Position numbers and translations under genes: made by a program. The notes beneath the pieces are model-generated. The model was not told where the DNA came from. It ran no database searches and saw nothing but the letters and a program-made list of their open reading frames with translations. A stretch of DNA of 15,977 nt from an uncultured Roseburia sp. Its GTDB lineage: Bacteria; Bacillota; Clostridia; Lachnospirales; Lachnospiraceae. The stretch's first letter is position 1; each line of letters opens with the position of its first letter. Positions 5,419-12,148 of this stretch are shown here, piece after piece. The stretch is taken from assembly GCA_900539115.1 (NCBI GenBank), contig UQAQ01000054.1, positions 1-15,977 on the forward strand, given 5' to 3'.

Positions 5419-6879
5419 ATGATGACTGAAAATGCTGATAAAAAGAGAGAACAAATTCATTTGTTATGTATGGATGAAATGGTTCCTAAGGATCATCTTC
5501 TTCGAATTATCGATAAAGCAATCGATTGGACTTTCATTTATGATTTAGTGAAAGACAAATATTCGCACGATACCGGTCGGCCCAGCATGGATCCTGTGAC
5601 ATTGATTAAAATACCTCTCATTCAGTATCTGTATGGAATCAAGAGCATGCGTCAGACAGTAAAAGAAATTGAAGTAAACGTTGCATATCGATGGTTTCTT
5701 GGTCTTGATATGACAGATAAAGTTCCACACTTTTCAACCTTTGGAAAAAATTATACAAGACGATTCAAAGATACCGACTTATTTGAGCAGATTTTTGCTC
5801 ATATTTTAGAAGAATGCTACAAGTTTAAATTGGTTGACCCAACAGAGATTTTTGTAGATGCTACTCATGTAAAAGCCCGTGCAAACAGTAGAAAAATGCA
5901 AAAACGAATTGCTAAGGAAGAAGCTCTTTTTTATGAAGATATGTTAAAAACTGAAATTAATAAAGATCGACAAGAGCATCACAAAAAACCATTAAAAGAT
6001 AAAGACGATAATAATCACCCTCCTTTGTCTGGCGGAGGAACTTCAAATGAAAAAACAATAAAATCTAGTACCACTGATCCGGAAAGTGGTTGGTTTCGTA
6101 AAGGTGAACATAAACATGTTTTTGCATACGCCGTTGAAACCGCTTGTGATAAAAATGGATGGATTCTAGGTTATACAGTCAGCCCTGGAAACTTACATGA
6201 CAGCAGAACATTTAAAGGATTATATGATAAAATTAAAAATATTGGAATAAAAACACTTGTTGCAGATGCCGGATATAAAACTCCAGCAATAGCAAAGCTT
6301 CTTATAGATGATGGAGTTACACCACTTTTTCCGTACAAGCGTCCAATGACCAAAGAGGGATTCTTTAAAAAATACGAATACGCTTATGACGAATACTATG
6401 ATTGCTATATTTGCCCAAACAATCAAGTTTTGAAATATAGTACGACCAATCGTGATGGATATCGTGAATATAAAAGCTGTGGAAATGTATGCGAAAATTG
6501 TTCATATTTATCTCAATGTACAGAAAGCAAAAATCATGTGAAACTGATAACACGACATATATGGGAAAATTATATGGAGCAATGTGAAGATGTTCGTCAT
6601 ACTTTGGGAATGAAAAAATTATATGAGCAAAGAAAGGAAACCATTGAACGAATCTTTGGAACAGCAAAGGAGAATCATGGTTTTCGTTATACACAAATGT
6701 ATGGTAAGGCTCGAATGGAAATGAAAGTCGGGCTTACCTTTGCCTGCATGAATCTAAAAAAACTAGCAATGATGCTTCAAAAAAGCGGTAGGAAAGGCTG
6801 CTTAATATCGACTTTTTTATCATTTTGGGCGAACAATTGCTGCAAACAGAGAAAAATGGTGCTAGGACAACAGTCCTAG
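5419..6879 (+). CDS. IS1182-family DDE transposase
   Basis: 486 residues, full length for the family. AGGTGG (5404-5409) precedes the ATG at nine bases; the next codon is also ATG and could serve. The N-terminal DUF772-type domain carries the phrase LIKIPLIQYLYGI and the DNA-binding helices. The catalytic triad is visible as D147 (FVDATHVKA), D283 (VADAGYKT) and E410 (ERIFGTAKENHGFR). Between the second Asp and the Glu is a Cys cluster (C329, C332, C354, C358, C361, C367) that looks like a zinc site, as expected for this family. A Lys/Asp/His-rich insert at 180-200 is low complexity. The stop codon lies inside the right-end hairpin. No frameshift or missing catalytic residue is seen. Confidence 0.95.
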   Translation: MMTENADKKREQIHLLCMDEMVPKDHLLRIIDKAIDWTFIYDLVKDKYSHDTGRPSMDPVTLIKIPLIQYLYGIKSMRQTVKEIEVNVAYRWFLGLDMTDKVPHFSTFGKNYTRRFKDTDLFEQIFAHILEECYKFKLVDPTEIFVDATHVKARANSRKMQKRIAKEEALFYEDMLKTEINKDRQEHHKKPLKDKDDNNHPPLSGGGTSNEKTIKSSTTDPESGWFRKGEHKHVFAYAVETACDKNGWILGYTVSPGNLHDSRTFKGLYDKIKNIGIKTLVADAGYKTPAIAKLLIDDGVTPLFPYKRPMTKEGFFKKYEYAYDEYYDCYICPNNQVLKYSTTNRDGYREYKSCGNVCENCSYLSQCTESKNHVKLITRHIWENYMEQCEDVRHTLGMKKLYEQRKETIERIFGTAKENHGFRYTQMYGKARMEMKVGLTFACMNLKKLAMMLQKSGRKGCLISTFLSFWANNCCKQRKMVLGQQS

Positions 6880-6883
6880 CACC
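6851..6883 (-). terminator. Insulating terminator at the IS right end (minus strand)
   Basis: A perfect 11-bp stem (6858-6868 with 6873-6883) with a 4-base loop is followed on the minus strand by ATTTTTC. It would stop transcripts entering from the right before they run antisense through the transposase. The transposase stop codon (6877-6879) lies in the stem. Confidence 0.65.
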
Positions 6884-6900
6884 ACTTTGTCTACAGTCTG
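6884..6900. repeat. Right terminal inverted repeat of the IS1182-family element
   Basis: ACTTTGTCTACAGTCTG, the perfect reverse complement of 5284-5300. Confidence 0.9.
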
Positions 6901-6934
6901 AAAGCTCCTGTGCATTGCACAGAGAGCTTTTTTT
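6901..6934 (+). terminator. Right copy of the redox-operon terminator with its full T tract
   Basis: The first 30 bases are identical to 5254-5283. Here the hairpin runs into seven T (6928-6934), so this is the part of the ancestral terminator carrying the real U tract. It now lies 1.6 kb from the gene it originally served, and ends transcripts leaving the IS. Confidence 0.75.
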
Positions 6935-6986
6935 GAACATTACTATAAGGTCAAGGAATCTTCTGCATCTACCCACATCTGTTCCC

Positions 6987-7030
6987 AAAAAACGACCAGT
7001 AAACGATCATCCCCTGATCATTTACTGGTC
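6987..7030 (-). terminator. Strong rho-independent terminator after yqeY
   Basis: On the minus strand a 16-bp stem (7030-7015 with 7009-6994, one G-U pair) with a 5-base loop is followed by GTTTTTTGGG. It closes the minus-strand operon that ends with yqeY. Between it and the terminator at 6934 about 50 bases hold nothing recognisable. Confidence 0.85.
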
Positions 7031-7055
7031 ACTTACCGGTCATCTCTATTCTTTC

Positions 7056-7493
7056 CTACTGGCAAAGTTTCTTCACGGTCGCATTGATCACTTTTCCGTC
7101 GGCTTTTCCTTTCAGATCCCCCATAACGGCTTTCATGATCTGCCCCATATTTTTTGTCGCTACGACATCGGCAAATTTTTCTGTGATGTAACTTTCCACT
7201 TCTTCTGCACTCATCATCTGCGGTGCAAATTCGGCGATGATATCATATCTAGCCTGATACTCTGCTTTCAGATCTTCGCGGCTGTCCGGACAGCTGTCAA
7301 TCTGTTCTTTTACGGTCTTCATTTCCTTTAAGATTACGCGTCCTACGATCTCTTCGGAAATGTCATCGCGGCATCCTTCATCAATCGCTACTTTTTTCGC
7401 AGCGGATACTAAGGATGAAATCGCCTCTTTTCTCACTTTATCTTTTGCCTTCATTGCGGCAATCATTTGTTTTTGTAATTCTGCAAACTGCAT
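7056..7493 (-). CDS. yqeY: GatB/YqeY domain-containing protein
   Basis: 145 residues, the full family length and wholly made of the all-helical YqeY domain. It opens with MQFAELQKQMIAAMKAKDKV, then RKEAISSLVSAAKK. The C-terminal half carries KNMGQIMKAVMGDLKGKADG and ends VIKATV-like before KLCQ, the typical signature. The domain resembles the tRNA-binding tail of the amidotransferase subunit GatB; the stand-alone protein has no proven function, though a tRNA-linked role is suspected from homology. AGGAGG lies nine bases before the ATG and overlaps the stop codon of the upstream membrane-protein gene, so translation is probably coupled. It is the last gene of the operon. Confidence 0.93.
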   Translation of the reverse strand: MQFAELQKQMIAAMKAKDKVRKEAISSLVSAAKKVAIDEGCRDDISEEIVGRVILKEMKTVKEQIDSCPDSREDLKAEYQARYDIIAEFAPQMMSAEEVESYITEKFADVVATKNMGQIMKAVMGDLKGKADGKVINATVKKLCQ

Positions 7494-7506
7494 GTTTCAA
7501 AACCTC

Positions 7507-8043
7507 CTATTTTTTCAATAATTTCCGTTCTCGCAAAAAGCGGAAAAATTCCCGGTATGCTTTATCGTAGATCCACCATCCAACCTGTCCGACGGCAAGA
7601 AGGATCCATTTTTGCGCTGATCCGTTAAAAGCTGCCTCCCGGATCAATATGCTTTCAAAAAATAAAACGGTCGGGATATATATTATATTAAACAAAATCC
7701 AGTTATAAATCAACTGTCTGCGCATCTTTTTTTTCGGATCTTTGATTTTATTTGCCTTTTGGAAAACAAATTCACTGAAAATTATGTAAATGCCAAATCC
7801 CAGATAAACAAAAAAATTGAACTTATCCGGATTTAAAAAGGCATCTAACAGCGTGCAGATCACACACTGCATCAATCCGGCGGGCAGTCCATAACGAAAG
7901 ATAGCATATCCCACAAGATATGCCGCCAATGCTGTTAAAAACAGCGTATTTACCGTCACAAAACTTCCTGCTGCCAGAAGCAGGACAGAAAGTGCGGATA
8001 ACATTCCCACTCCTGCTATTCTTTTTGTCTGCTCTACATGCAT
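7507..8043 (-). CDS. Small polytopic membrane protein, unknown function
   Basis: 178 residues from the ATG at 8043. About five membrane helices are visible: three packed in residues 8-65, one at about 80-95, one near 120-135 and possibly a last one at 145-160, ending in a basic tail (RERKLLKK). The compact hydrophobic pattern, with AAGSFVTVNTLFLTALAA near the start, faintly recalls S-components of ECF vitamin transporters, but I see no diagnostic motif and do not assign it. The start is ambiguous: GGGAGG is 12 bases from this ATG and six from an in-frame TTG at 8049, while a further ATG at 8067 has no site of its own. It overlaps the end of the J-domain gene by ten bases and is followed 13 bases later by yqeY. 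Confidence 0.75.
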   Translation of the reverse strand: MHVEQTKRIAGVGMLSALSVLLLAAGSFVTVNTLFLTALAAYLVGYAIFRYGLPAGLMQCVICTLLDAFLNPDKFNFFVYLGFGIYIIFSEFVFQKANKIKDPKKKMRRQLIYNWILFNIIYIPTVLFFESILIREAAFNGSAQKWILLAVGQVGWWIYDKAYREFFRFLRERKLLKK

Positions 8044-8735
8044 GAACAAAGATCGCCTCCCATACATTCACACAACGTGTCGGCACACCAGAGATCACAA
8101 CAGAGATTTCCGGTTCCACAGGAATCATATCCTCCGCCATAACTTCCATAACCGCCGTAGCTTCCGCCACCGCCATAACCGCCGCCAAACGGACTTCCAA
8201 ATGGGCTTCCTCCATAGAATCCACCGCCATTTTGCAGCTGCTGGTAATATTGACGGTACTGCATATTTCCCGGCTCCATATCCATCGCCTGTTTTGCCTG
8301 CTCGAGTGCCACATTGTTATTGCCAAGTCCCATATTGGCGATGGAACTATAATAATACCATGCCGCATTGTGATTCGATATTCCATTTAATACATTTAGC
8401 GCCTCATTATAACGGCGCGCCCGGATATAATTCATGGCTGCCATCATATGCTGCTCATCTTCACTGTAATTCTGTCGTCCCTGATTCGCACCAAATCCGC
8501 CAAATCCGCCAAAGTCTCCATAACTTCCTGTCGCTTTTCCGGAACGCTCATCCACGATCCGATTGTAGGCTTCCTGAACCTGTTTGAATTTTTCAGCCGC
8601 CGCATTTGCTTCTGCTTCCGATTTTCCCGCATAAGAATCCGGATGGTATTTACGGCTCAGGTCACGATATGCTTTTTTAATCTCACGGTCACTGGCATCT
8701 CTTGTCACACCTAAAATCTGATATGGGTCATTCAT
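8034..8735 (-). CDS. J-domain protein with helical repeats and a Cys-rich tail
   Basis: 233 residues. An N-terminal J domain (3-65) has the HPD motif at 31-33, which stimulates the ATPase of DnaK-type Hsp70. A Gly/Phe stretch (73-86) is followed by a TPR-like helical hairpin region (92-168: MNYIRARRYNEALNVL, then LGNNNVALEQAKQAM). A long Gly/Tyr/Ser tract (170-203) leads to a tail with eight cysteines (C206, 212, 213, 217, 222, 224, 230, 232) in CCDLWCADTLCECMGGDLCSC. It lacks the CxxCxGxG zinc repeats of classical DnaJ, so it is a specialised co-chaperone. The Cys tail may bind metal or form disulfides, which is inference. Its start overlaps the DUF5685 gene by eight bases, and its end overlaps the next gene. 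Confidence 0.9.
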   Translation of the reverse strand: MNDPYQILGVTRDASDREIKKAYRDLSRKYHPDSYAGKSEAEANAAAEKFKQVQEAYNRIVDERSGKATGSYGDFGGFGGFGANQGRQNYSEDEQHMMAAMNYIRARRYNEALNVLNGISNHNAAWYYYSSIANMGLGNNNVALEQAKQAMDMEPGNMQYRQYYQQLQNGGGFYGGSPFGSPFGGGYGGGGSYGGYGSYGGGYDSCGTGNLCCDLWCADTLCECMGGDLCSCM

Positions 8736-9579
8736 TCTTTTTATCCTCCATCTTCTCTTCCTCTAACTGGATCTGTTTTTTCTGAAGTTCTATCTTTACA
8801 CCTTCGTACAAAATATTCCGTAAGATCGTCACATCCTGTTCCAATGGCAATTTTTCAAATTCCACGATAGCTGCGCGCATCGTTCCTTCCAATATATCCA
8901 ATACATTTTTTGGAAAATCCGTCCTTTCTTCCTGTTCAAAAAAAGGATTAAAACTTCCCTTTTTCCGATCTTTTTCAAGATCCATAAACGCATCCAGAAA
9001 ATATATGTATTTTCCCAGGAAGAAGCCAAACCGGCGGAGCGTATTCTCAAAAGGATCTTTTTTATAGCAAAACAATTCTGCCATCAAGGTACCAAATGGC
9101 CGGCTGACAGCATCCGGCTCTGTTACCTGTTGTTTTTCAAGATTGGCTAATTCTTCCAACTGTGTCTGTATCACTTCTGCCTTTTCCGGATATTTCTTAC
9201 GGATCTTCTCTGCCCTCCGATGAAACGCTGTCTTACCTGCCAGCCCGGAAACACTTTTTTCGTCCTCCCAGTCATCCAGAAAATGGTAATACGAAAGCAG
9301 AATGTTCATATCCGCCGCATATTCTGTAATTTCATTTCGGATCATCCATTGCTTTTTCGCCGGATGCACAAGACACCGTTTCTGCTTCGTTTCTTCCGAT
9401 GGCTCATAAAGAGACGAAAGCAGAAGCACCAAAAATGTCATATCATACGTAAGGGTCATCTGCCCGGTTCTGCCATACTTCTCTTTCAGGCTCTGACAGA
9501 GACCGCAGTAAATGCCTTTGTATCTTGCAAATTCCCGAATCTTTAATTCCGGTTTATTGGTTATGACATAGCCAAACAT
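8728..9579 (-). CDS. DUF5685-type family protein
   Basis: 283 residues starting MFGYVITNKPELKIREF. The ATG at 9579 is chosen because AAGGA lies six bases upstream; a longer frame to 9675 would run through a palindromic repeat and lacks a site. The family match is by recall of the N-terminal pattern (MFGYV-x-x-x-KPELKI, Y-x-x-x-YCGLC with a CXXC at C25/C28). The body is mostly helical with two acidic motifs, LDDWEDEKS (101-109) and DLEKD (200-204) within a longer conserved-looking stretch ending KGSFNPF. The C-terminus is a charged helix (EEEKMEDKK). Function is unknown. The eight-base overlap with the J-domain gene implies co-translation and possibly a client or partner relation. Confidence 0.82.
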   Translation of the reverse strand: MFGYVITNKPELKIREFARYKGIYCGLCQSLKEKYGRTGQMTLTYDMTFLVLLLSSLYEPSEETKQKRCLVHPAKKQWMIRNEITEYAADMNILLSYYHFLDDWEDEKSVSGLAGKTAFHRRAEKIRKKYPEKAEVIQTQLEELANLEKQQVTEPDAVSRPFGTLMAELFCYKKDPFENTLRRFGFFLGKYIYFLDAFMDLEKDRKKGSFNPFFEQEERTDFPKNVLDILEGTMRAAIVEFEKLPLEQDVTILRNILYEGVKIELQKKQIQLEEEKMEDKKNE

Positions 9580-9620
9580 AAAAGATCCTTTCTTTCGATG
9601 CTGAAGCGAAGACTCCCTCG

Positions 9621-9665
9621 AAAGCAAATGCCTCTTACATGCAAGCATGACAACGCATTTGCTTT
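9621..9665. repeat. Nested palindromic element between two operon genes
   Basis: AAAGCAAATGC (9621-9631) pairs perfectly with GCATTTGCTTT (9655-9665); inside its loop CATGC pairs with GCATG (9638-9649). The flanks (about 9610-9620 and 9666-9681) continue as a weaker imperfect palindrome. No T run follows on the minus strand, so it is not a standard terminator. It could be a REP-like or small transposable repeat, or a processing or attenuation structure in the operon mRNA. Confidence 0.6.
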
Positions 9666-9686
9666 GGCTGAGCAAGTCCGGAATAG

Positions 9687-10103
9687 CTAACTTCTGCGAA
9701 TAAACTCAAATTTACATTTTGGGCAGCGGATGGCAATCTTTCCACGTCCTTTCGGCACACGGATCATCTGGTGACATTTTGGACAGCGAAAAATCTTTTT
9801 CACGCCATCGCGTTCCTTTACTTTCAACTTCAAATAATTAAAATAATTTTTTACCCGGTTAAATACCGCCATAAATTTCAAATTTTCCTGCTGCCTCTTA
9901 TAAATATTTTTCGAGAAAAAGCGGAAAAAATATACAAAAATAATTACATAAGAAAATAAATTTAAACCAATCCTTACCTGTGGCACGCGGATAAATAATC
10001 CGACAACCCAGATTACAAGATAAAGGACAAAACAAAACATGCTAAGCTGGTCACTACCATATCTTCCATACATCATTCTTTGAAATCGTTCACGTAATCT
10101 CAT
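9687..10103 (-). CDS. Zinc-ribbon membrane protein
   Basis: 138 residues. The ATG at 10103 has AGGAGG seven bases upstream; an in-frame ATG at 10199 has no such site. A basic N-terminus (MRLRERFQRMMYGRYG) precedes two membrane helices (about 22-38 and 45-61), then a basic helical stretch, and a C-terminal zinc ribbon with two CPKC knuckles separated by about 17 residues (FRCPKCHQMIRVPKGRGK then IRCPKCKFEF). Topology puts the ribbon in the cytoplasm. The pattern resembles MJ0042-type ribbons fused to a two-helix anchor; the function is not known. It precedes the DUF5685 and J-domain genes on the same strand, with a 107-base gap containing a palindrome. Confidence 0.78.
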   Translation of the reverse strand: MRLRERFQRMMYGRYGSDQLSMFCFVLYLVIWVVGLFIRVPQVRIGLNLFSYVIIFVYFFRFFSKNIYKRQQENLKFMAVFNRVKNYFNYLKLKVKERDGVKKIFRCPKCHQMIRVPKGRGKIAIRCPKCKFEFIRRS

Positions 10104-10207
10104 ATTGTATCCTCCTGTTTTCTTTCTTAATAAAGAACCATTGTACACAATAGATATGAACAATCCGTGTCCTTGTTTTAAATAATTATTTACAAACATG
10201 AAAATCC

Positions 10208-10429
10208 TTATGCGTTATTTTTACTTTTTCCTCTTATGTATTTTACTGTCTCATACACGGAGATCACGATCCAGATCACGATCAACGCCAGAAAAATCCA
10301 GTCTGCAATTCCTCGTTTTGGATGAAGCATCGTCAAACGAAGCACATCGATCAATATCATCACACCCGTGCATACCCAGCACGAAATCACACCGTTTTTC
10401 GGGTCTTTTACTGCATTTGTTGTAGCCAT
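10208..10429 (-). CDS. Small two-helix membrane protein, unknown
   Basis: 73 residues with AAGGAG eight bases before the ATG. Two hydrophobic helices (about 13-33 and 42-60) are joined by a short basic loop (MLHPKRG), and the C-terminus is Lys-rich (KYIRGKSKNN), giving both ends inside. I recognise no family. It lies 78 bases after ruvB on the same strand with no clear terminator between, and 104 bases before the zinc-ribbon gene, so it may be the tail of the cls-ruvAB transcript. The good ribosome-binding site, lack of a competing gene and membrane pattern support it as real. Confidence 0.65.
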   Translation of the reverse strand: MATTNAVKDPKNGVISCWVCTGVMILIDVLRLTMLHPKRGIADWIFLALIVIWIVISVYETVKYIRGKSKNNA

Positions 10430-10507
10430 TCCATCGTCTCCTTACATTGTTATTTCGTAACTATCCAGGACACCCCGCCCACAGATTCGCATTTCGAACA
10501 CTTCGTG

Positions 10508-11503
10508 TTATTTCATTGATATGCCAAAATGCTGATACGTCTTTTCTGTCACCACACGACCGCGCGGCGTGCGCGCGATAAAACCATTTTGTATCAGATA
10601 CGGCTCGTACACATCTTCAATCGTTCCGCTGTCTTCGCCGATGCTTGCCGCCAGCGTATCCAGTCCCACAGGACCACCGGTAAACTGGTCGATCATTGTC
10701 ATCAATATATTACGGTCCGTGCTGTCTAACCCAAAGGTATCCACTTCCAGCAGATCCAGGGCAAAATTTGCGACTTCCAGCGTGATCTTTCCGTCGTATT
10801 TTACCTGGGCAAAATCACGCACACGCTTTAACAGGCGGTTAGCAAGACGTGGCGTTCCTCGGGAACGTCTGGCAATCTCGACAGCTCCCTGCTCGTCAAT
10901 TTCCACCTGAAATACCTTTGCCGAACGTTTTACAATTTCTGTTAATTCGTTTACCGTATAAAATTCGAGGCGGTGTACTACACCAAAACGGTCGCGGAGC
11001 GGTGCCGTCAGCATACCGGCGCGGGTCGTCGCCCCCACCAGTGTAAATTTCGGCAGATCCAGACGGATACTTCGTGCGGAGGCACCTTTTCCGATGACGA
11101 TATCAATCGCATAATCTTCCATCGCCGGATATAACACTTCTTCTACCTGACGGTTCAGGCGGTGGATTTCATCGACAAAAAGCAGGTCTCCCTCCTGCAG
11201 GTTATTGAGGATTGATGCCAGTTCGCCCGGCTTTTCAATCGCCGGTCCGGACGTAATCTTCAGATTTACATCCATTTCATTGGCAATAATCCCGGCAAGC
11301 GTCGTCTTTCCCAGTCCGGGAGGCCCGTACAAAAGCACATGGTCAAGCGATTCACCACGTGCTTTCGCCGCTTCAATATAAATTTTTAATTTTTCCTTCG
11401 CTTTCGCCTGTCCGATATAATCGCTCAGCAGTTTCGGGCGAAGGCTGTTTTCCGTACGGTTTTCTTCTTCAAATAATTCCGTTGAAATCACTCGTTTTTC
11501 CAT
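10508..11503 (-). CDS. ruvB: Holliday junction branch-migration helicase RuvB
   Basis: 331 residues, full length. The AAA+ core has Walker A GPPGLGKT (60-67), Walker B LLFVDEIH (with D111, E112), sensor 1 GATTRAG (157-163) and the arginine-finger region LRDRFG (169-174). The C-terminal winged-helix domain includes GGPVGLDTLAASIGEDSGTI. RuvB forms hexameric rings that, with RuvA, pump DNA through Holliday junctions in recombinational repair. GGGAG lies about seven bases before the ATG and ruvA ends 12 bases upstream, so the two are one operon. No ruvC is in the window, which is normal for Firmicutes, where RecU resolves junctions. Confidence 0.98.
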   Translation of the reverse strand: MEKRVISTELFEEENRTENSLRPKLLSDYIGQAKAKEKLKIYIEAAKARGESLDHVLLYGPPGLGKTTLAGIIANEMDVNLKITSGPAIEKPGELASILNNLQEGDLLFVDEIHRLNRQVEEVLYPAMEDYAIDIVIGKGASARSIRLDLPKFTLVGATTRAGMLTAPLRDRFGVVHRLEFYTVNELTEIVKRSAKVFQVEIDEQGAVEIARRSRGTPRLANRLLKRVRDFAQVKYDGKITLEVANFALDLLEVDTFGLDSTDRNILMTMIDQFTGGPVGLDTLAASIGEDSGTIEDVYEPYLIQNGFIARTPRGRVVTEKTYQHFGISMK

Positions 11504-11515
11504 AGCCTGCTCCCT

Positions 11516-12136
11516 TTATAAATATTTTAAACTTGCCTTCAAAATATCTTCGGTTGTCATTTCTTCTGTCAATGTAACTTTCTTTACGGCTTTCACCGCT
11601 TCGGTACTGCTGTAGCCAAGTGCCACAAGCGCCTGGATCGCATCGTTGGCACGATACCCCACATCTCCGGCACCGGCTGCTGCCTCTGCCGCATTCTGCT
11701 CTCCCTGCGTCAGCATCGTATCCACAGCCTCTTCAAAGTCTACCTTATCTTTCAATTCAAGAATCAGTTTGCTTGCTGTCTTTGCCCCGATTCCCGGTGC
11801 CTTTGAGATACTTTTGGCGTCGTCCGACAAAATAGCAAACCGGAGAGCATCCGTATCCATAATGGATAAAATCCCCAATGCTCCTTTGGGACCGATTCCA
11901 TTAACTGTAATGAGGAGTTGAAACATTTCCCTCTCATCTTTCGTCATAAAACCGTATAACTGCATCGCATCTTCGCGTACGTGCATATACGTATATATCT
12001 TCACTTCGTTTCCAATTCTTGGAAGTTTTTGAATCACCGATGCCGGAACGAGAATCTCATATCCGATTCCCCGGTTTTCGACAACAATCTGCTGTTCTGC
12101 CACCGTATCCAGCTGTCCTTTGATAAAATGTATCAC
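11516..12136 (-). CDS. ruvA: Holliday junction DNA-binding protein RuvA
   Basis: 206 residues. Domain I (1-63) is an OB fold opening IHFIKGQLD; domain II has two helix-hairpin-helix motifs (VNGIGPKGA near 78-86 and APGIGAKTASKLILELKDK at 113-131); a flexible Ala/Gly linker (145-157) leads to domain III (about 160-206), which contacts RuvB. It forms tetramers on four-way junctions. The start is GTG, fixed by AGGAGG eight bases upstream, and that site overlaps the TAG stop of cls, so cls and ruvA appear translationally linked. Confidence 0.97.
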   Translation of the reverse strand: MIHFIKGQLDTVAEQQIVVENRGIGYEILVPASVIQKLPRIGNEVKIYTYMHVREDAMQLYGFMTKDEREMFQLLITVNGIGPKGALGILSIMDTDALRFAILSDDAKSISKAPGIGAKTASKLILELKDKVDFEEAVDTMLTQGEQNAAEAAAGAGDVGYRANDAIQALVALGYSSTEAVKAVKKVTLTEEMTTEDILKASLKYL

Positions 12137-12148
12137 TTCGATTTCCTC

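Larger units (their letters stand above)
5284..6900 (+). mobile_element. Complete IS1182-family insertion sequence, 1617 bp
   Basis: Perfect 17-bp terminal inverted repeats (5284-5300 and 6884-6900) enclose one full-length transposase. The element is flanked by exact 30-bp direct copies of a terminator hairpin (5254-5283, 6901-6930), which I read as its target duplication; IS1182-type elements are known for palindromic targets and duplications of variable length. Inside the left end are two plus-strand terminators, and inside the right end a hairpin followed by T on the minus strand. Outside transcription would therefore stop before crossing the transposase gene from either side. The intact frame and perfect ends suggest a recent, possibly active copy. 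Confidence 0.9.

Noticed and set aside
6825..7331. 168-codon open frame spanning the IS end and the antisense of yqeY
   Set aside because: It crosses the transposase stop, the IS end, two terminators and a known gene on the other strand.
7507..8043. ECF-transporter S-component assignment for the small membrane protein
   Set aside because: Only a general hydrophobic resemblance; no diagnostic motif, no neighbouring energising genes and no riboswitch.
8042..8587. 181-codon open frame antisense to the J-domain gene
   Set aside because: His/Arg-rich product of reading the Gly-rich codons backwards; the J-domain gene accounts for the region.
9580..9675. N-terminal extension of the DUF5685 protein to 9675
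   Set aside because: It would translate the palindromic repeat, and the family signature MFGYV begins at 9579 directly after a ribosome-binding site.
10104..10199. N-terminal extension of the zinc-ribbon protein to 10199
   Set aside because: No ribosome-binding site, while the ATG at 10103 has AGGAGG at good spacing; the stretch looks like promoter and leader DNA.
10430..10507. Terminator between ruvB and the small membrane protein gene
   Set aside because: Only a 5-bp AACAC/GTGTT hairpin without a T tract is present; read-through is more likely.
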